Below, piece after piece: positions 7,047 through 15,656 of a DNA stretch of 64,000 nucleotides; the first letter of the stretch is position 1, and each line of letters begins with the position of its first letter. Origin of the DNA: Rhodovibrio sodomensis (GTDB taxonomy: Bacteria; Pseudomonadota; Alphaproteobacteria; Kiloniellales; Rhodovibrionaceae). The notes beneath the pieces are model-generated. The model saw nothing but the letters and a program-made list of their open reading frames with translations. It was not told the origin of the DNA and did not search any database. The stretch lies in the NCBI RefSeq assembly GCF_016583645.1, contig NZ_NRRL01000004.1, positions 62,001 through 126,000 on the forward strand. The letters run 5' to 3'. The position numbers and the translations under genes were made by a program.

Positions 7047-8368
7047 GCTACGAACTGATCGCGCTCACGATGTTTGCGTCGATGATGCTGATGCTGCTGA
7101 CCGGTCAGCGGGTGTTCGGCGCGATCGGCTTCGTCGCGGTGGTCTCCGCGCTGGCGCTGTACGGCGTCGGCGGCTCCGACCTGGCGTTCTCGGCGGCGAT
7201 GAAGGTGATGAAGTGGTACCCGCTGCTGACCCTGCCGCTGTTCGTCTACATGGGCTACATGCTGTCGGAGAGCGGCATCGCCGACGACCTGTACCGGATG
7301 TTCCACGTCTGGTTCGGCGGCATGCCGGGTGGGCTTGCGATCGGCACGATCATGCTGATGGTCGCGGTCTCGGCGATGAACGGCCTGTCGGTCGCCGGCA
7401 TGGCGATCGGGGCGTCGATCGCGCTGCCCGAGCTGCTCCGCCGGGGCTACGACAAGATCATGGTGACCGGCGTGATCCAGGCGGGCAGCTCGCTCGGCAT
7501 CCTGGTGCCGCCCAGCGTGGTGCTGGTGCTCTACGGCATGATCGCGCGCGCGCCGGTCGGCCAGTTGTGGATGGCGGGCGTGCTGCCGGGCCTGCTGATG
7601 GCGAGCCTGTTCGTCGCCTATATCTGGGTGCGCTGCCACCTGCAGGGCCACCTCGGCCCGCCGCTGTCGGCGGCGGAGCGCGCGGAGGTGGCCTGGGGCG
7701 AAAAGCTGCGCCTGCTGCAGGCGGGCATCTGGCCGCTCTTGATCTTCTTCTTCATGACCGTGCTTTTCCTGATGGGCGTGACCAGCCTGGTCGAGAGCTC
7801 GGCGGTGGGCGCGACCGCGGCGACGCTGGCGGCGATCTTCAATCGGCGCCTGACTTTCCAGGTCCTGCACGAGACGCTGCGCAAGACGCTCACCATCACC
7901 TGCATGTTCATGTGGATCATCATGGCCGCGCTGTGCTTCGGCGCGGTGTTCGACGGCCTGGGCGCGGGCCGCGCGCTGGAGGGGGTCTTCACCGGCGACC
8001 TCGGGCTGGGGCCGTGGGAGATCCTGATCCTGATGCAGCTGTCCTACCTGATCATGGGCACGTTCCTGGACGACACGGCGATGCTGGTGATCGTCGCCCC
8101 GCTCTACGTGCCGCTGGTGGGCGCGCTCGGCTTCGACCTGGTCTGGTACGGCGTGCTCTACACGATCACCTGCCAGATCGCGTATATGACGCCGCCGTTC
8201 GGCTACAACCTCTTCCTGATGCGCGCGATGGCGCCGCCGGAAGTCACGCTTACCGACATTTATCGCTCCATCATTCCGTTCGTCGCGGTCATGGTGTTCG
8301 GCCTGGCACTGGTCATGATCTTCCCGCAGATCGCGCTGTGGCTGCCGGAGACATTCTACAAGAACTGA
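7043..8368 (+). CDS. TRAP transporter large permease subunit (DctM type)
   Basis: This 441-residue inner-membrane protein has about twelve hydrophobic segments. Typical DctM stretches are visible: LPLFVYMGYMLSESGIADDLYRM (about 65-87), GASIALPELLRRGYDKIMVTGVIQAGSSLGILVPPSVVLVLYG (about 125-170) and FLDDTAMLVIVAPLYVPL near residue 345. It forms the ion-coupled translocation pathway with DctQ and receives substrate from the binding protein encoded 188 bp downstream. The GTG start at 7043 overlaps the dctQ stop. Confidence 0.93.
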   Translation: MSYELIALTMFASMMLMLLTGQRVFGAIGFVAVVSALALYGVGGSDLAFSAAMKVMKWYPLLTLPLFVYMGYMLSESGIADDLYRMFHVWFGGMPGGLAIGTIMLMVAVSAMNGLSVAGMAIGASIALPELLRRGYDKIMVTGVIQAGSSLGILVPPSVVLVLYGMIARAPVGQLWMAGVLPGLLMASLFVAYIWVRCHLQGHLGPPLSAAERAEVAWGEKLRLLQAGIWPLLIFFFMTVLFLMGVTSLVESSAVGATAATLAAIFNRRLTFQVLHETLRKTLTITCMFMWIIMAALCFGAVFDGLGAGRALEGVFTGDLGLGPWEILILMQLSYLIMGTFLDDTAMLVIVAPLYVPLVGALGFDLVWYGVLYTITCQIAYMTPPFGYNLFLMRAMAPPEVTLTDIYRSIIPFVAVMVFGLALVMIFPQIALWLPETFYKN

Positions 8369-8556
8369 ATTTCAAAACGCTCGGGATTGATCCAACAACG
8401 GGCGCGGGCGGGATCTGGACCCATTCAAACCGCGGCCGACTTGGGAGAGACGCGATTAGGGCGTGCCGTCACGGGACGACAAACAAAACCGCGCCGGAGA
8501 CCCGCCGGGCCGGAACCACGGCCAGGGTCCCGGCACAACAGGGAGATGCCCCAACA

Positions 8557-9648
8557 ATGACCGATACCCCGACCACCCCCAAGGCCACAGGCCCGGCGAA
8601 ATCCGCCACCCGCCGCCAGTTCATCAAGACCGCCGGCGCGACCGCCGCGGTCGCCGGTACGGGCGCCATCGCCGCCCCGTCGATCAAGGCGCAGGCGCCG
8701 ATCCGCTGGCGCTTCCAGACCTACGCCGGGCCGGCGCTGGGCGCGGAGGTGACCAAGCCGATCATCGACCACTTCAACAAGGCGGCGAACGGCGAGATGG
8801 AGATCGAGCTGTACTACGCCGACCAGCTGGTGCCGACCAGCGAACTGTTCCGCGCCCTGCAGCGCGGCACGATCGACGGCGTCCACTCCGACGACGACAG
8901 CATGTCGGCGCCGACCGACGTGCGCGTGTTCGGCGGCTACTTCCCGCTGGCGACCAAGCACATCCTGGACGTCCCCGTGCTGTTCAAGCAGTACGGTCTG
9001 GCGGAGATCTGGAAGGCGGCCTACGACGAGGTCGAGGTCGAATGGCTGTCGGCGGCCGGCCAGGATCCCTGCCACTTCATCACCAGGGACCCGATCACCT
9101 CGCTCGCCGACATGGACGGGCTGCGGCTCTACACCTTCCCGACCGCCGGTCAGTTCCTGGCCAAGTTCGGCGTCGTCCCGGTCTCGATCCCCTACGAGGA
9201 CGCCGAGGTCGCGGTGCAGACCGGCGAACTCGACGGCATGGCGTGGTGCGGCGCGACCGAGGCCTACGCCGTCGGCTGGGCGGACGTCACCGACCACTTC
9301 CTGACCAACAACATCTCGGGGGCCTGGATCGGCTCGTTCTACGCCAACAAGAAGGCGATGGCGGACCTGCCGGACCATCTGCGCGAGATGCTGCTGGCCT
9401 CGATCGAGGCGGGCCATCAATACCGCAACCAGTGGTACTGGGGCGGCGAGGCCCGTCTGCGCGCCAGCGGCGAAAAGCTCAAGCTGACCTCGATCCCGCA
9501 GTCGGAGTGGCGCGAGGTCGAGGCCGAGGCCGACAAGTTCTGGAACGAGATCGAGGAGCGCAGCGAACGCTCGGCGAAGCTGGTCCAGATCTTCCGCGAC
9601 TACAACGCCACCCTGCAGAAGGCGGGCGCGCCCTACTACTTCGAGTAG
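8557..9648 (+). CDS. TRAP transporter substrate-binding protein (DctP type), Tat-exported
   Basis: This 363-residue periplasmic binding protein opens with a twin-arginine signal (TRRQFIK, residues 19-25), a hydrophobic Ala/Gly core and a likely cut after KAQA (about residue 48). The mature part shows DctP/TAXI-like features: EIELYYADQLVPTSELFRALQRGTIDG and later ELDGMAWCGATEAYAVGWADVTDHFL, the region that normally holds the carboxylate-binding Arg and adjacent loops. The ATG at 8557 follows GGGAG by 11 nt. It is separated from dctM by 188 bp, room for an extra promoter giving higher binding-protein levels. The ligand is unknown. The ligase and dehydrogenases downstream suggest an amine, amino alcohol or related compound, although DctP proteins more commonly bind carboxylates. 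Confidence 0.92.
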   Translation: MTDTPTTPKATGPAKSATRRQFIKTAGATAAVAGTGAIAAPSIKAQAPIRWRFQTYAGPALGAEVTKPIIDHFNKAANGEMEIELYYADQLVPTSELFRALQRGTIDGVHSDDDSMSAPTDVRVFGGYFPLATKHILDVPVLFKQYGLAEIWKAAYDEVEVEWLSAAGQDPCHFITRDPITSLADMDGLRLYTFPTAGQFLAKFGVVPVSIPYEDAEVAVQTGELDGMAWCGATEAYAVGWADVTDHFLTNNISGAWIGSFYANKKAMADLPDHLREMLLASIEAGHQYRNQWYWGGEARLRASGEKLKLTSIPQSEWREVEAEADKFWNEIEERSERSAKLVQIFRDYNATLQKAGAPYYFE

Positions 9649-9763
9649 GCTTTAGCCCCCTACGACGGGCCCGGGCCAGCCGGCCGGTCGTGCCATCGGG
9701 CACGGCCGCGCCGGACGGCCCGGCTGCCGCTCTTTTCTCCCCTGACTTACGGACGGTTCGGCC

Positions 9764-11131
9764 ATGACCGGCAAGCTATCGCTCGACGACCTGCGCCAGG
9801 AGGTGCAGACGGGCGCCATCGATACCGTGATCGCCGCCCAGGTCGACATGCAGGGCCGGCTGGTGGGCAAGCGCTTCCATGCCCGGCATTTCGTCGATCA
9901 TGCCTGGGAGGAGACGCACAGCTGCAACTACCTGCTCGCCACCGACATGGAGATGGAGACGGTCCCCGGCTACAAGGCGACCAGCTGGGAGGCCGGCTAC
10001 GGCGACTACACGATGCGGCCCGATCTGGACACGCTGCGCCGGATCCCGTGGCTCGAAGGGACGGCGCTGGTGCTGTGCGACACGCTTGACCACGCCAGCC
10101 ACAAGCCGGTGCCGCATGCCCCGCGCAGCATCCTGCAGGCGCAGGTCGCAAGGCTCGAGGGCATCGGCCTGAAGGCGATGATGGCCTCCGAGCTGGAGTT
10201 CTTCCTGTTCAAGGAATCGTTCGCGCAGGCGCACGCCCAGGGCTACCGCGGGCTGTCGCCGATCAGCCCGTACAACGAGGACTACCACATCTTCCAGACC
10301 ACCAAGGAAGAGGCGGTGATGCGGGCGATCCGCAACGGTCTGCACGGCGCCGACATCCCGGTCGAGAACTCCAAGGGCGAGGCGTGGGCCGGGCAGGAGG
10401 AGATCAACGTCCGCTACGCCGACGCGCTGATCATGGCCGACCGGCATGCGCTGATCAAGAACGCGTGCAAGGAGATCGCCTGGCAGCAGGGCTACGCGAT
10501 CTCGTTCATGGCGAAGTGGGATTACAGCGCCGCCGGCAGTTCCGCGCACGTCCACCAGTCGCTGGTCGGGCTCGACGGCACACCGGTGTTCCACGACCCC
10601 GAAGGTCCCTACGGCATGTCGGCGACGATGCGCCACTACCTGGCCGGGCTGCTGCACCACGCCGGCGCGATCACCTTCTTCCTGGCCCCGCACATCAACT
10701 CCTACAAGCGCTTCCAGGCCGGCACCTTCGCGCCGACCAAGGCGATCTGGAGCCTGGACAACCGCACCGCCGGCTACCGCGTCTGCGGGCCGGACACCAA
10801 GGCGGTCCGCGTGGAATGCCGCGTCGGCGGGGCCGACCTGAACGGCCATCTCGCCTTCGCCGCGCTCTTAGCCGCGGGCCTCGACGGGATCGAGCGCAAG
10901 CTGGAGCTGGAGCCCGAGTTCCAGGGCAACGCCTATGCGGGCGAGGCGGTGCGGGAGATCCCCAAGACGCTGCGCGCGGCGACCGAGCTGATGGACCGCT
11001 CCGAGATGCTGCGCCAGGCGTTCGGGTCGGACGTTATCGACCATTACGTCCACGCCGCCCGCTGGGAGCAGCTGGAATACGACCGTCGGGTGACCGACTG
11101 GGAAATCGCCAGAGGATTCGAACGCGCATGA
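9764..11131 (+). CDS. Glutamine-synthetase-like ligase, probable gamma-glutamyl-amine ligase
   Basis: This 455-residue enzyme has the GS fold. A beta-grasp N-domain (residues about 15-110) precedes the catalytic domain with ASELEFFLF (metal-binding Glu pair), EEINVRYADAL, GSSAHVHQSL (ATP/metal His), INSYKRFQ (ATP-binding) and VRVECRVGGADLNGHLAFAALLAAGLDGI. Length is typical of GS-like ligases (430-470). It lies in an operon with a TRAP importer, aldehyde and alcohol dehydrogenases and not with ntr genes, and differs from true GlnA around the Tyr adenylylation loop. A catabolic gamma-glutamylation role like PuuA or IpuC is therefore inferred. Its stop overlaps the aldehyde dehydrogenase start (ATGA). 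Confidence 0.85.
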   Translation: MTGKLSLDDLRQEVQTGAIDTVIAAQVDMQGRLVGKRFHARHFVDHAWEETHSCNYLLATDMEMETVPGYKATSWEAGYGDYTMRPDLDTLRRIPWLEGTALVLCDTLDHASHKPVPHAPRSILQAQVARLEGIGLKAMMASELEFFLFKESFAQAHAQGYRGLSPISPYNEDYHIFQTTKEEAVMRAIRNGLHGADIPVENSKGEAWAGQEEINVRYADALIMADRHALIKNACKEIAWQQGYAISFMAKWDYSAAGSSAHVHQSLVGLDGTPVFHDPEGPYGMSATMRHYLAGLLHHAGAITFFLAPHINSYKRFQAGTFAPTKAIWSLDNRTAGYRVCGPDTKAVRVECRVGGADLNGHLAFAALLAAGLDGIERKLELEPEFQGNAYAGEAVREIPKTLRAATELMDRSEMLRQAFGSDVIDHYVHAARWEQLEYDRRVTDWEIARGFERA

Positions 11132-12537
11132 CCCCCAACGACGCGGCCGGGCAGCCGGCCGTCATTCGCTGCGTCTCGCCGATCGACGGATCGGTGGTCG
11201 CCGAACGCACCGCCTTCACCCGCCAGCAGGCGAACGACGCGATCGCCGCCGCCCGCGCCGCGCAGGCCGACTGGGCGGCCCGCCCGGTGGCCGAGCGGGT
11301 GCGTCTGGTCCAGGCGGGCGTTACGCGCCTGGGCGAGATGAACGATGAGGTGGTGCCCGAACTGGCCCGGATGATGGGCCGGCCGGTGCGCTACGGCGGC
11401 GAGTTCGGCGGCACCAAGGAGCGCGCCGACTACATGGCCGGGATCGCGGAGAGCGCGTTGGCCGCCCATGTGGTCGAGGACTCGGCCGCCTTCGAGCGGC
11501 GGATCGCGCGCGAGCCGCACGGCGTGGTGCTGATCGTCGCGCCCTGGAACTACCCCTACATGACCGCGATCAACGTGCTGGCGCCGGCGCTGATGGCGGG
11601 CAACGCGGTCGTGCTCAAGCACGCCGCGCAGACCCTGCTGGTCGGCGAGCGGATGGTCCGGGCGTTGGTCGAGGCGGGTGTGCCGGAAGCGGTCTGCCAG
11701 AACATCTTCCTGGACCACGGCACGACCGAATGGCTGCTGCAGGCGCGGGCGTTCGACTTCGTCAACTTCACCGGTTCGGTGAACGGCGGGCGCGCGATCG
11801 AGCGCGCGGCGGCCGGGACCTTCGTGCCGCTGGGCCTGGAGTTGGGCGGCAAGGATCCCGGCTACGTCATGGACGACGCCGACCTGGACGCCGCCGTCGA
11901 CGGCCTGATGGACGGCGCGATGTTCAACAGCGGCCAGTGCTGCTGCGGGATCGAGCGGATCTATGTCCAAGAGCGCCTGTACGAACGCTTCGTCGACAAG
12001 GCGGTCGAGCTGATGTCCAACAGCGTCCTCGGCGATCCGCTGGACGAGCAGACGACCCTCGGCCCGATGGCCCACAAACGCTTCGCCGACGAGGTGCGCA
12101 GCCAGATCCGCGAGGCGATCGCCGACGGCGCCACCCCCAGGATCGACCCCAAGCATTTCCCGGCGGACGACGGCGCGGGGACCTACCTGGCCCCGCAGAT
12201 CCTGACCGGGGTGACCCACGACATGCGGGTGATGCGCGACGAGAGCTTCGGCCCCGTCGTCGGCATCATGCCGGTCAAGGACGACGAGCAGGCGATCCAA
12301 CTGATGAACGACAGCCCGTTCGGCCTGACCGCCTCGCTATGGACGCGCGATGCCAAGCGCGCCGCCGCCGTGGGCGCGCGGGTCCAGACCGGCACGGTGT
12401 TCATGAACCGCTGCGACTATCTCGACCCGGCGCTGTGCTGGACCGGCTGCAAGGACACCGGGCGCGGCGGCGCGCTCTCGGTGATCGGTTTCCACAATCT
12501 GACGCGCCCCAAATCCTACCACCTGAAAAAGGGCTGA
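11128..12537 (+). CDS. NAD(P)-dependent aldehyde dehydrogenase
   Basis: This 469-residue enzyme of the ALDH superfamily oxidises an aldehyde to the acid. The catalytic residues are in place: Glu238 in LGLELGGKDP and Cys272 in NSGQCCCG. The cofactor-binding Asn/Lys motifs are APWNYPY (138-144) and VVLKHAAQT (161-169), where the usual KPSE is replaced by KHAA. The ATG at 11128 overlaps the ligase stop, so it is translationally coupled and probably acts on the same substrate chain, for example a gamma-glutamyl-amino-aldehyde. The Cys triplet 271-273 next to the nucleophile is less usual but seen in related enzymes. Confidence 0.93.
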   Translation: MTPNDAAGQPAVIRCVSPIDGSVVAERTAFTRQQANDAIAAARAAQADWAARPVAERVRLVQAGVTRLGEMNDEVVPELARMMGRPVRYGGEFGGTKERADYMAGIAESALAAHVVEDSAAFERRIAREPHGVVLIVAPWNYPYMTAINVLAPALMAGNAVVLKHAAQTLLVGERMVRALVEAGVPEAVCQNIFLDHGTTEWLLQARAFDFVNFTGSVNGGRAIERAAAGTFVPLGLELGGKDPGYVMDDADLDAAVDGLMDGAMFNSGQCCCGIERIYVQERLYERFVDKAVELMSNSVLGDPLDEQTTLGPMAHKRFADEVRSQIREAIADGATPRIDPKHFPADDGAGTYLAPQILTGVTHDMRVMRDESFGPVVGIMPVKDDEQAIQLMNDSPFGLTASLWTRDAKRAAAVGARVQTGTVFMNRCDYLDPALCWTGCKDTGRGGALSVIGFHNLTRPKSYHLKKG

Positions 12538-12543
12538 ACCCGC

Positions 12544-13701
12544 ATGTCGTCACACGGGCCGCTGATCGGCAACTGGAGCTATCCCGCCAACATCCGCTTC
12601 GGCGCCGGGCGCATTCAGGAGCTGGCGGACGCCTGCCGGGCCGCCGGGATCGAGAAGCCGCTGCTGGTGACCGACGGCGGGCTTCGGGACAACCCGATCA
12701 CCCAGCGTGCGCTCGACCTGCTGGAGGCGGGCGGTTTCGGCCGCGCGATCTTCGCCGACGTTCGGCCGAACCCGAACGAGCACGATCTCAAGGCCGGTAT
12801 CGCCGCGTTCAAGGCCGGCGGGCACGATGGCGTGGTCGCGTTCGGCGGCGGATCCGGTCTGGATCTGGGCAAGCTGGTCGCCTTCATGGCCGACCAGACG
12901 CGCCCGGTCTGGGATTTCGAGGACATCGGCGATTGGTGGAAGCGCGCCGACTGGGACGCGATCCATCCCAACGTCGCCGTGCCGACCACCGCCGGTACGG
13001 GCTCGGAGGTCGGCCGGGCGGGCGTGCTGACCAACTCCGCAACCCACGTGAAGAAGATCATCTTCCACCCGAAGGTGCTGCCCAGCGTGGTGATCTGCGA
13101 TCCGGAGCTGACCTGCGGCATGCCGCCCAAGATCACGGTCGGCACCGGCATGGACGCGTTCGCGCATTGCCTCGAGGCCTACTGCTCGCCGCACTATCAC
13201 CCGATGAGCCAGGGCATCGCGCTGGAGGGTCTGCGGCTGGTCAAGGACAACCTGCCCAGGGTGGTCGCCGACCCGAACGATGTCGACGCCCGGGCGCACA
13301 TGATGAGCGCCGCGGCGATGGGCGCGGTCGCCTTCCAGAAGGGACTGGGGGCGATCCATTCGATCAGCCACCCGGTGGGCGCGATCTACGACACCCACCA
13401 TGGCACGACCAATGCCGTGGTGATGCCCGCGGTGCTGCAGTTCAACCGGGCCGAGATCGCGGACAAGCTGGCGCTGGCGGCGAACTACCTGGGGATCGAT
13501 GGCGGCTTCGAGGGCTTTTACGAGTTCGTCGTGAGGTTCCGCCGCGAGCTCGGCGTGCCCGACAAGCTGGGCGCGCTCGGCGTCGGCCGCGACCGCTTCG
13601 ACGAGATCGCCGCGATGGCGGTCGAGGACCCCAGCGCCGGCGGCAACCCGGTCAAGCTGACGGTCGGCAACGTCAAGCAGCTGCTCGACGCATGCGTCTG
13701 A
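12544..13701 (+). CDS. Iron-containing alcohol dehydrogenase family enzyme
   Basis: This 385-residue type III alcohol dehydrogenase has an N-terminal dinucleotide-binding domain with GGGSGLDLGK (about 101-110) and PTTAGTGSEVGRAGV. The metal-binding helical domain has GMDAFAHCLEAYCSP, whose Asp/His belong to the metal site, and HSISHPVGAIYDTHHGTTNAVVMP, which supplies the other His ligands. The ATG at 12544 lies 6 nt after the ALDH stop. With the ALDH it could oxidise an alcohol to aldehyde and then acid, fitting a pathway for an amino alcohol or a gamma-glutamylated alcohol. Direction and substrate are inferred. Confidence 0.93.
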   Translation: MSSHGPLIGNWSYPANIRFGAGRIQELADACRAAGIEKPLLVTDGGLRDNPITQRALDLLEAGGFGRAIFADVRPNPNEHDLKAGIAAFKAGGHDGVVAFGGGSGLDLGKLVAFMADQTRPVWDFEDIGDWWKRADWDAIHPNVAVPTTAGTGSEVGRAGVLTNSATHVKKIIFHPKVLPSVVICDPELTCGMPPKITVGTGMDAFAHCLEAYCSPHYHPMSQGIALEGLRLVKDNLPRVVADPNDVDARAHMMSAAAMGAVAFQKGLGAIHSISHPVGAIYDTHHGTTNAVVMPAVLQFNRAEIADKLALAANYLGIDGGFEGFYEFVVRFRRELGVPDKLGALGVGRDRFDEIAAMAVEDPSAGGNPVKLTVGNVKQLLDACV

Positions 13702-13763
13702 AGGGTGCCCTTTAGGGATTTGACCTTACAGTAATTTTGCGCTTTTCCGACACGCTGATTGGC

Positions 13764-13791
13764 CAACGCTGAGATCATCGATTTTGCTCTA
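13764..13791 (-). repeat. Stop-codon palindrome, degenerate half-copy B
   Basis: Read on the minus strand, the stop codon of the SPOR gene opens TAGAGCAAAATCGATGATCT, matching the 5' arm of the variant palindrome at 41583-41634 (TAGAGCAAA...GATGAAGGTCGA). The opposite arm is lost or strongly diverged. As in copies A, E and F, the gene's TAG stop is the first base triplet of the repeat. Confidence 0.6.
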
Positions 13792-14859
13792 GTTGGCGAC
13801 CGGCCAAGTCTCGATGTCGAGCTGTTGCGCGAGCCGCCGGGCGAACGTGCTGGCGGCTGGCCGGTCGGCGAACGCGCCGAGCCGGACCATGAACAGCCGG
13901 CTCTGCGTCGCCTGGGCGTGGACGATCCGCGCGGCGTAGCCCGCGTCCGACAGCCGCGCCGCCCGCTTCAGCGCGTTGGCCGGGTGGCGGAACGCCCCGA
14001 CCTGGACGCTGTACCGACCGGCCGGCGGGGGTGCCGCGGCCGCGATCGCCGAGGTGACGGACGAGGCCGTGACCGGCGCGGCGGCCCTGTCGGTCGTCGC
14101 CTTGGCCTGCCAGTGGGCGGACGGTGCCAGTCCGGCCGCCGGCGTGTCCCATCCGCCAAGCGCGCCGGGCCCGTCGCTGGCTGCTGCGATCCGCCAGATC
14201 GGTGCGCGCCCCGGCGCGGAGTCGAGCTTCCGGGCCGCATCCCCGCCCGGCGTGTCGCGTCCGTCGGCGCCGGGCATCGGCGTCAAGCGCTGCGGCGCGC
14301 CGCCTTCCGGCTTGGGTGGGGGCGGCGGCGGGGCCAACGCGGCCCCCGCGCTCGCATTGGGCGACGAACGCGGCGGTTCGGGCGCCGGTCGCGCGGCCGT
14401 CTGCCAGCGGTTGCGTTGCGGCAGGCTGACCAGGGAAGACGCATCGGCCGACGCGGTTCCCGGCGGCGCCAGCGGCGACGGCTGGCCGGTTTGCCTGCCG
14501 GCCGAACGCGCCGCATCCGACGCGACGGCCGCCGGCGTCTGCACGATCGCGGCCACGCCGCGCGCGCTTAAAGCGGCGCGGCTCGCCCCGGCTTCGGTAC
14601 GCTGGCCGGCGCGGTCGACCCCGGCTGGGCCGTCCGGCAACGCGCCGCGGTAGGCGACCGTGGTCATCTGGCTTCCGGTGATCAGGCCGGCGCCGAACGA
14701 CAGCGCGCCGCCGGCGAGCAGGCCGGCGAATACCAACGCCCAGCTGACCGGCGGGACGCGGCGGCGACCCGGGCCGCGCGCCAGCGCCGTGCGCCCGCCG
14801 CCGGCCGCCGAGTTGGCCGCGGCTCGCCCGGTCGAACGCGGCAGCCGCTGAGCTGTCAT
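13789..14859 (-). CDS. SPOR-domain membrane protein
   Basis: This 356-residue protein has a basic cytoplasmic tail (1-35), one transmembrane helix (about 36-62, VSWALVFAGLLAGGALSFGAGLI), a long Pro/Ala-rich linker (about 75-270) and a C-terminal SPOR domain (about 275-352; YSVQVGAFRHPANALKRAARL...RLFMVRLGAFADRPAASTFARRL). SPOR domains bind peptidoglycan strands stripped of stem peptides, typically at division septa. The ATG at 14859 follows GGGGACGACAG. The gene is transcribed divergently from the T6SS cluster, whose far end encodes a second SPOR protein, so a role in placing the secretion machine on the cell wall is possible. A plain division or envelope function is the alternative. Confidence 0.85.
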   Translation of the reverse strand: MTAQRLPRSTGRAAANSAAGGGRTALARGPGRRRVPPVSWALVFAGLLAGGALSFGAGLITGSQMTTVAYRGALPDGPAGVDRAGQRTEAGASRAALSARGVAAIVQTPAAVASDAARSAGRQTGQPSPLAPPGTASADASSLVSLPQRNRWQTAARPAPEPPRSSPNASAGAALAPPPPPPKPEGGAPQRLTPMPGADGRDTPGGDAARKLDSAPGRAPIWRIAAASDGPGALGGWDTPAAGLAPSAHWQAKATTDRAAAPVTASSVTSAIAAAAPPPAGRYSVQVGAFRHPANALKRAARLSDAGYAARIVHAQATQSRLFMVRLGAFADRPAASTFARRLAQQLDIETWPVAN

Positions 14860-15043
14860 CTGTCGTCCCCGTGCGCTGGCGGTTAAGCGCGTCCGCGCGG
14901 ATTCGCGCTTGCGATGCGCGGCCGGTGGATGCATAGAAGAAGAACTATAATACGTCGTCCCGACCACATCGCAACGGTTGTCGGTGCCGGCCCACCTCGT
15001 GGGCGGGGGTCGATGCTTGGGGACGGCGCAGGGGGTCGGACAG

Positions 15044-15535
15044 GTGGCGAAACACGGCGCCGAGCACTGCCGTCGTAGCCGGTCCGCCGGGATCGCCGTG
15101 CTGTCGATCGGCTTCTTCCTGGCGGCCTGCAACCCGTTTTCCCTCGGGCGGCCGACGATCGATACCGAACGGGTGGAATTCGTCGTCCAGCCGGGCATCA
15201 ACGACAACACCGCGCTCGCTGCGGAACTGGTGCTGGTGTATTCCTCGGCGCTGGAGAGCGAGCTGTCGGAGCTGACCGCCTCGGCGTACTTCGGCGCCCG
15301 CCGCGATCTCGCCAACACCTTCCCGAAACAGTTCGACACGGTGCGCTGGGAACTGGCGCCCGGCCAGCGGGCGCCGTCGAAGCCGCTGCCGGACGATGCC
15401 GGCGACGCGCGCGCGGCCTTCCTGTTCGTCAATTACCGCGCCGACGGCGTGCACCGCGCCCGCCTGGATGCCTACGACGAGGTGCTGGTGACGCTGGAAG
15501 CCGACGGCTTCCGGCTGGCGGACCTGGACGAATGA
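15044..15535 (+). CDS. Lipoprotein heading the T6SS cluster, TssJ-like
   Basis: This 163-residue lipoprotein has a signal peptide and lipobox (LSIGFFLAAC, Cys at about residue 29). The GTG at 15044 is chosen because GGGGG lies 8 nt upstream; an earlier TTG adds 22 residues in front of a normal signal peptide. The mature part, about 135 residues, is predicted beta-rich with a central Leu/Glu-rich helix. A WELAPGQ segment occupies the place of the PGE loop that follows helix and strand in TssJ. Size, lipid anchor and position immediately upstream of tssK all fit TssJ, the outer-membrane lipoprotein that docks TssM. Sequence similarity is weak, so the assignment rests mainly on context. Confidence 0.6.
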   Translation: MAKHGAEHCRRSRSAGIAVLSIGFFLAACNPFSLGRPTIDTERVEFVVQPGINDNTALAAELVLVYSSALESELSELTASAYFGARRDLANTFPKQFDTVRWELAPGQRAPSKPLPDDAGDARAAFLFVNYRADGVHRARLDAYDEVLVTLEADGFRLADLDE

Positions 15536-15656
15536 TCCGCGCGCGCCGCCGTCCCCGCGGTCCCACCTTTTTCGTGAGCGTACAAGAGTGGCGCGGAGAC
15601 TGAGTCACCCTTCCGCGATCTTGGCCTGAGACCCCTGCTGGAGCCCGAACCCGCCG

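Noticed and set aside
9764..11131. Assignment as the housekeeping glutamine synthetase GlnA
   Set aside because: Operon context is catabolic with a transporter and dehydrogenases, there is no glnB or ntr neighbour, and family motifs are of the GS-like ligase type.
13701..13715. AAGGGTGCCCTTT hairpin after the alcohol dehydrogenase gene as a terminator
   Set aside because: The stem is only five or six pairs with a very short loop and no T-run; too weak to call.
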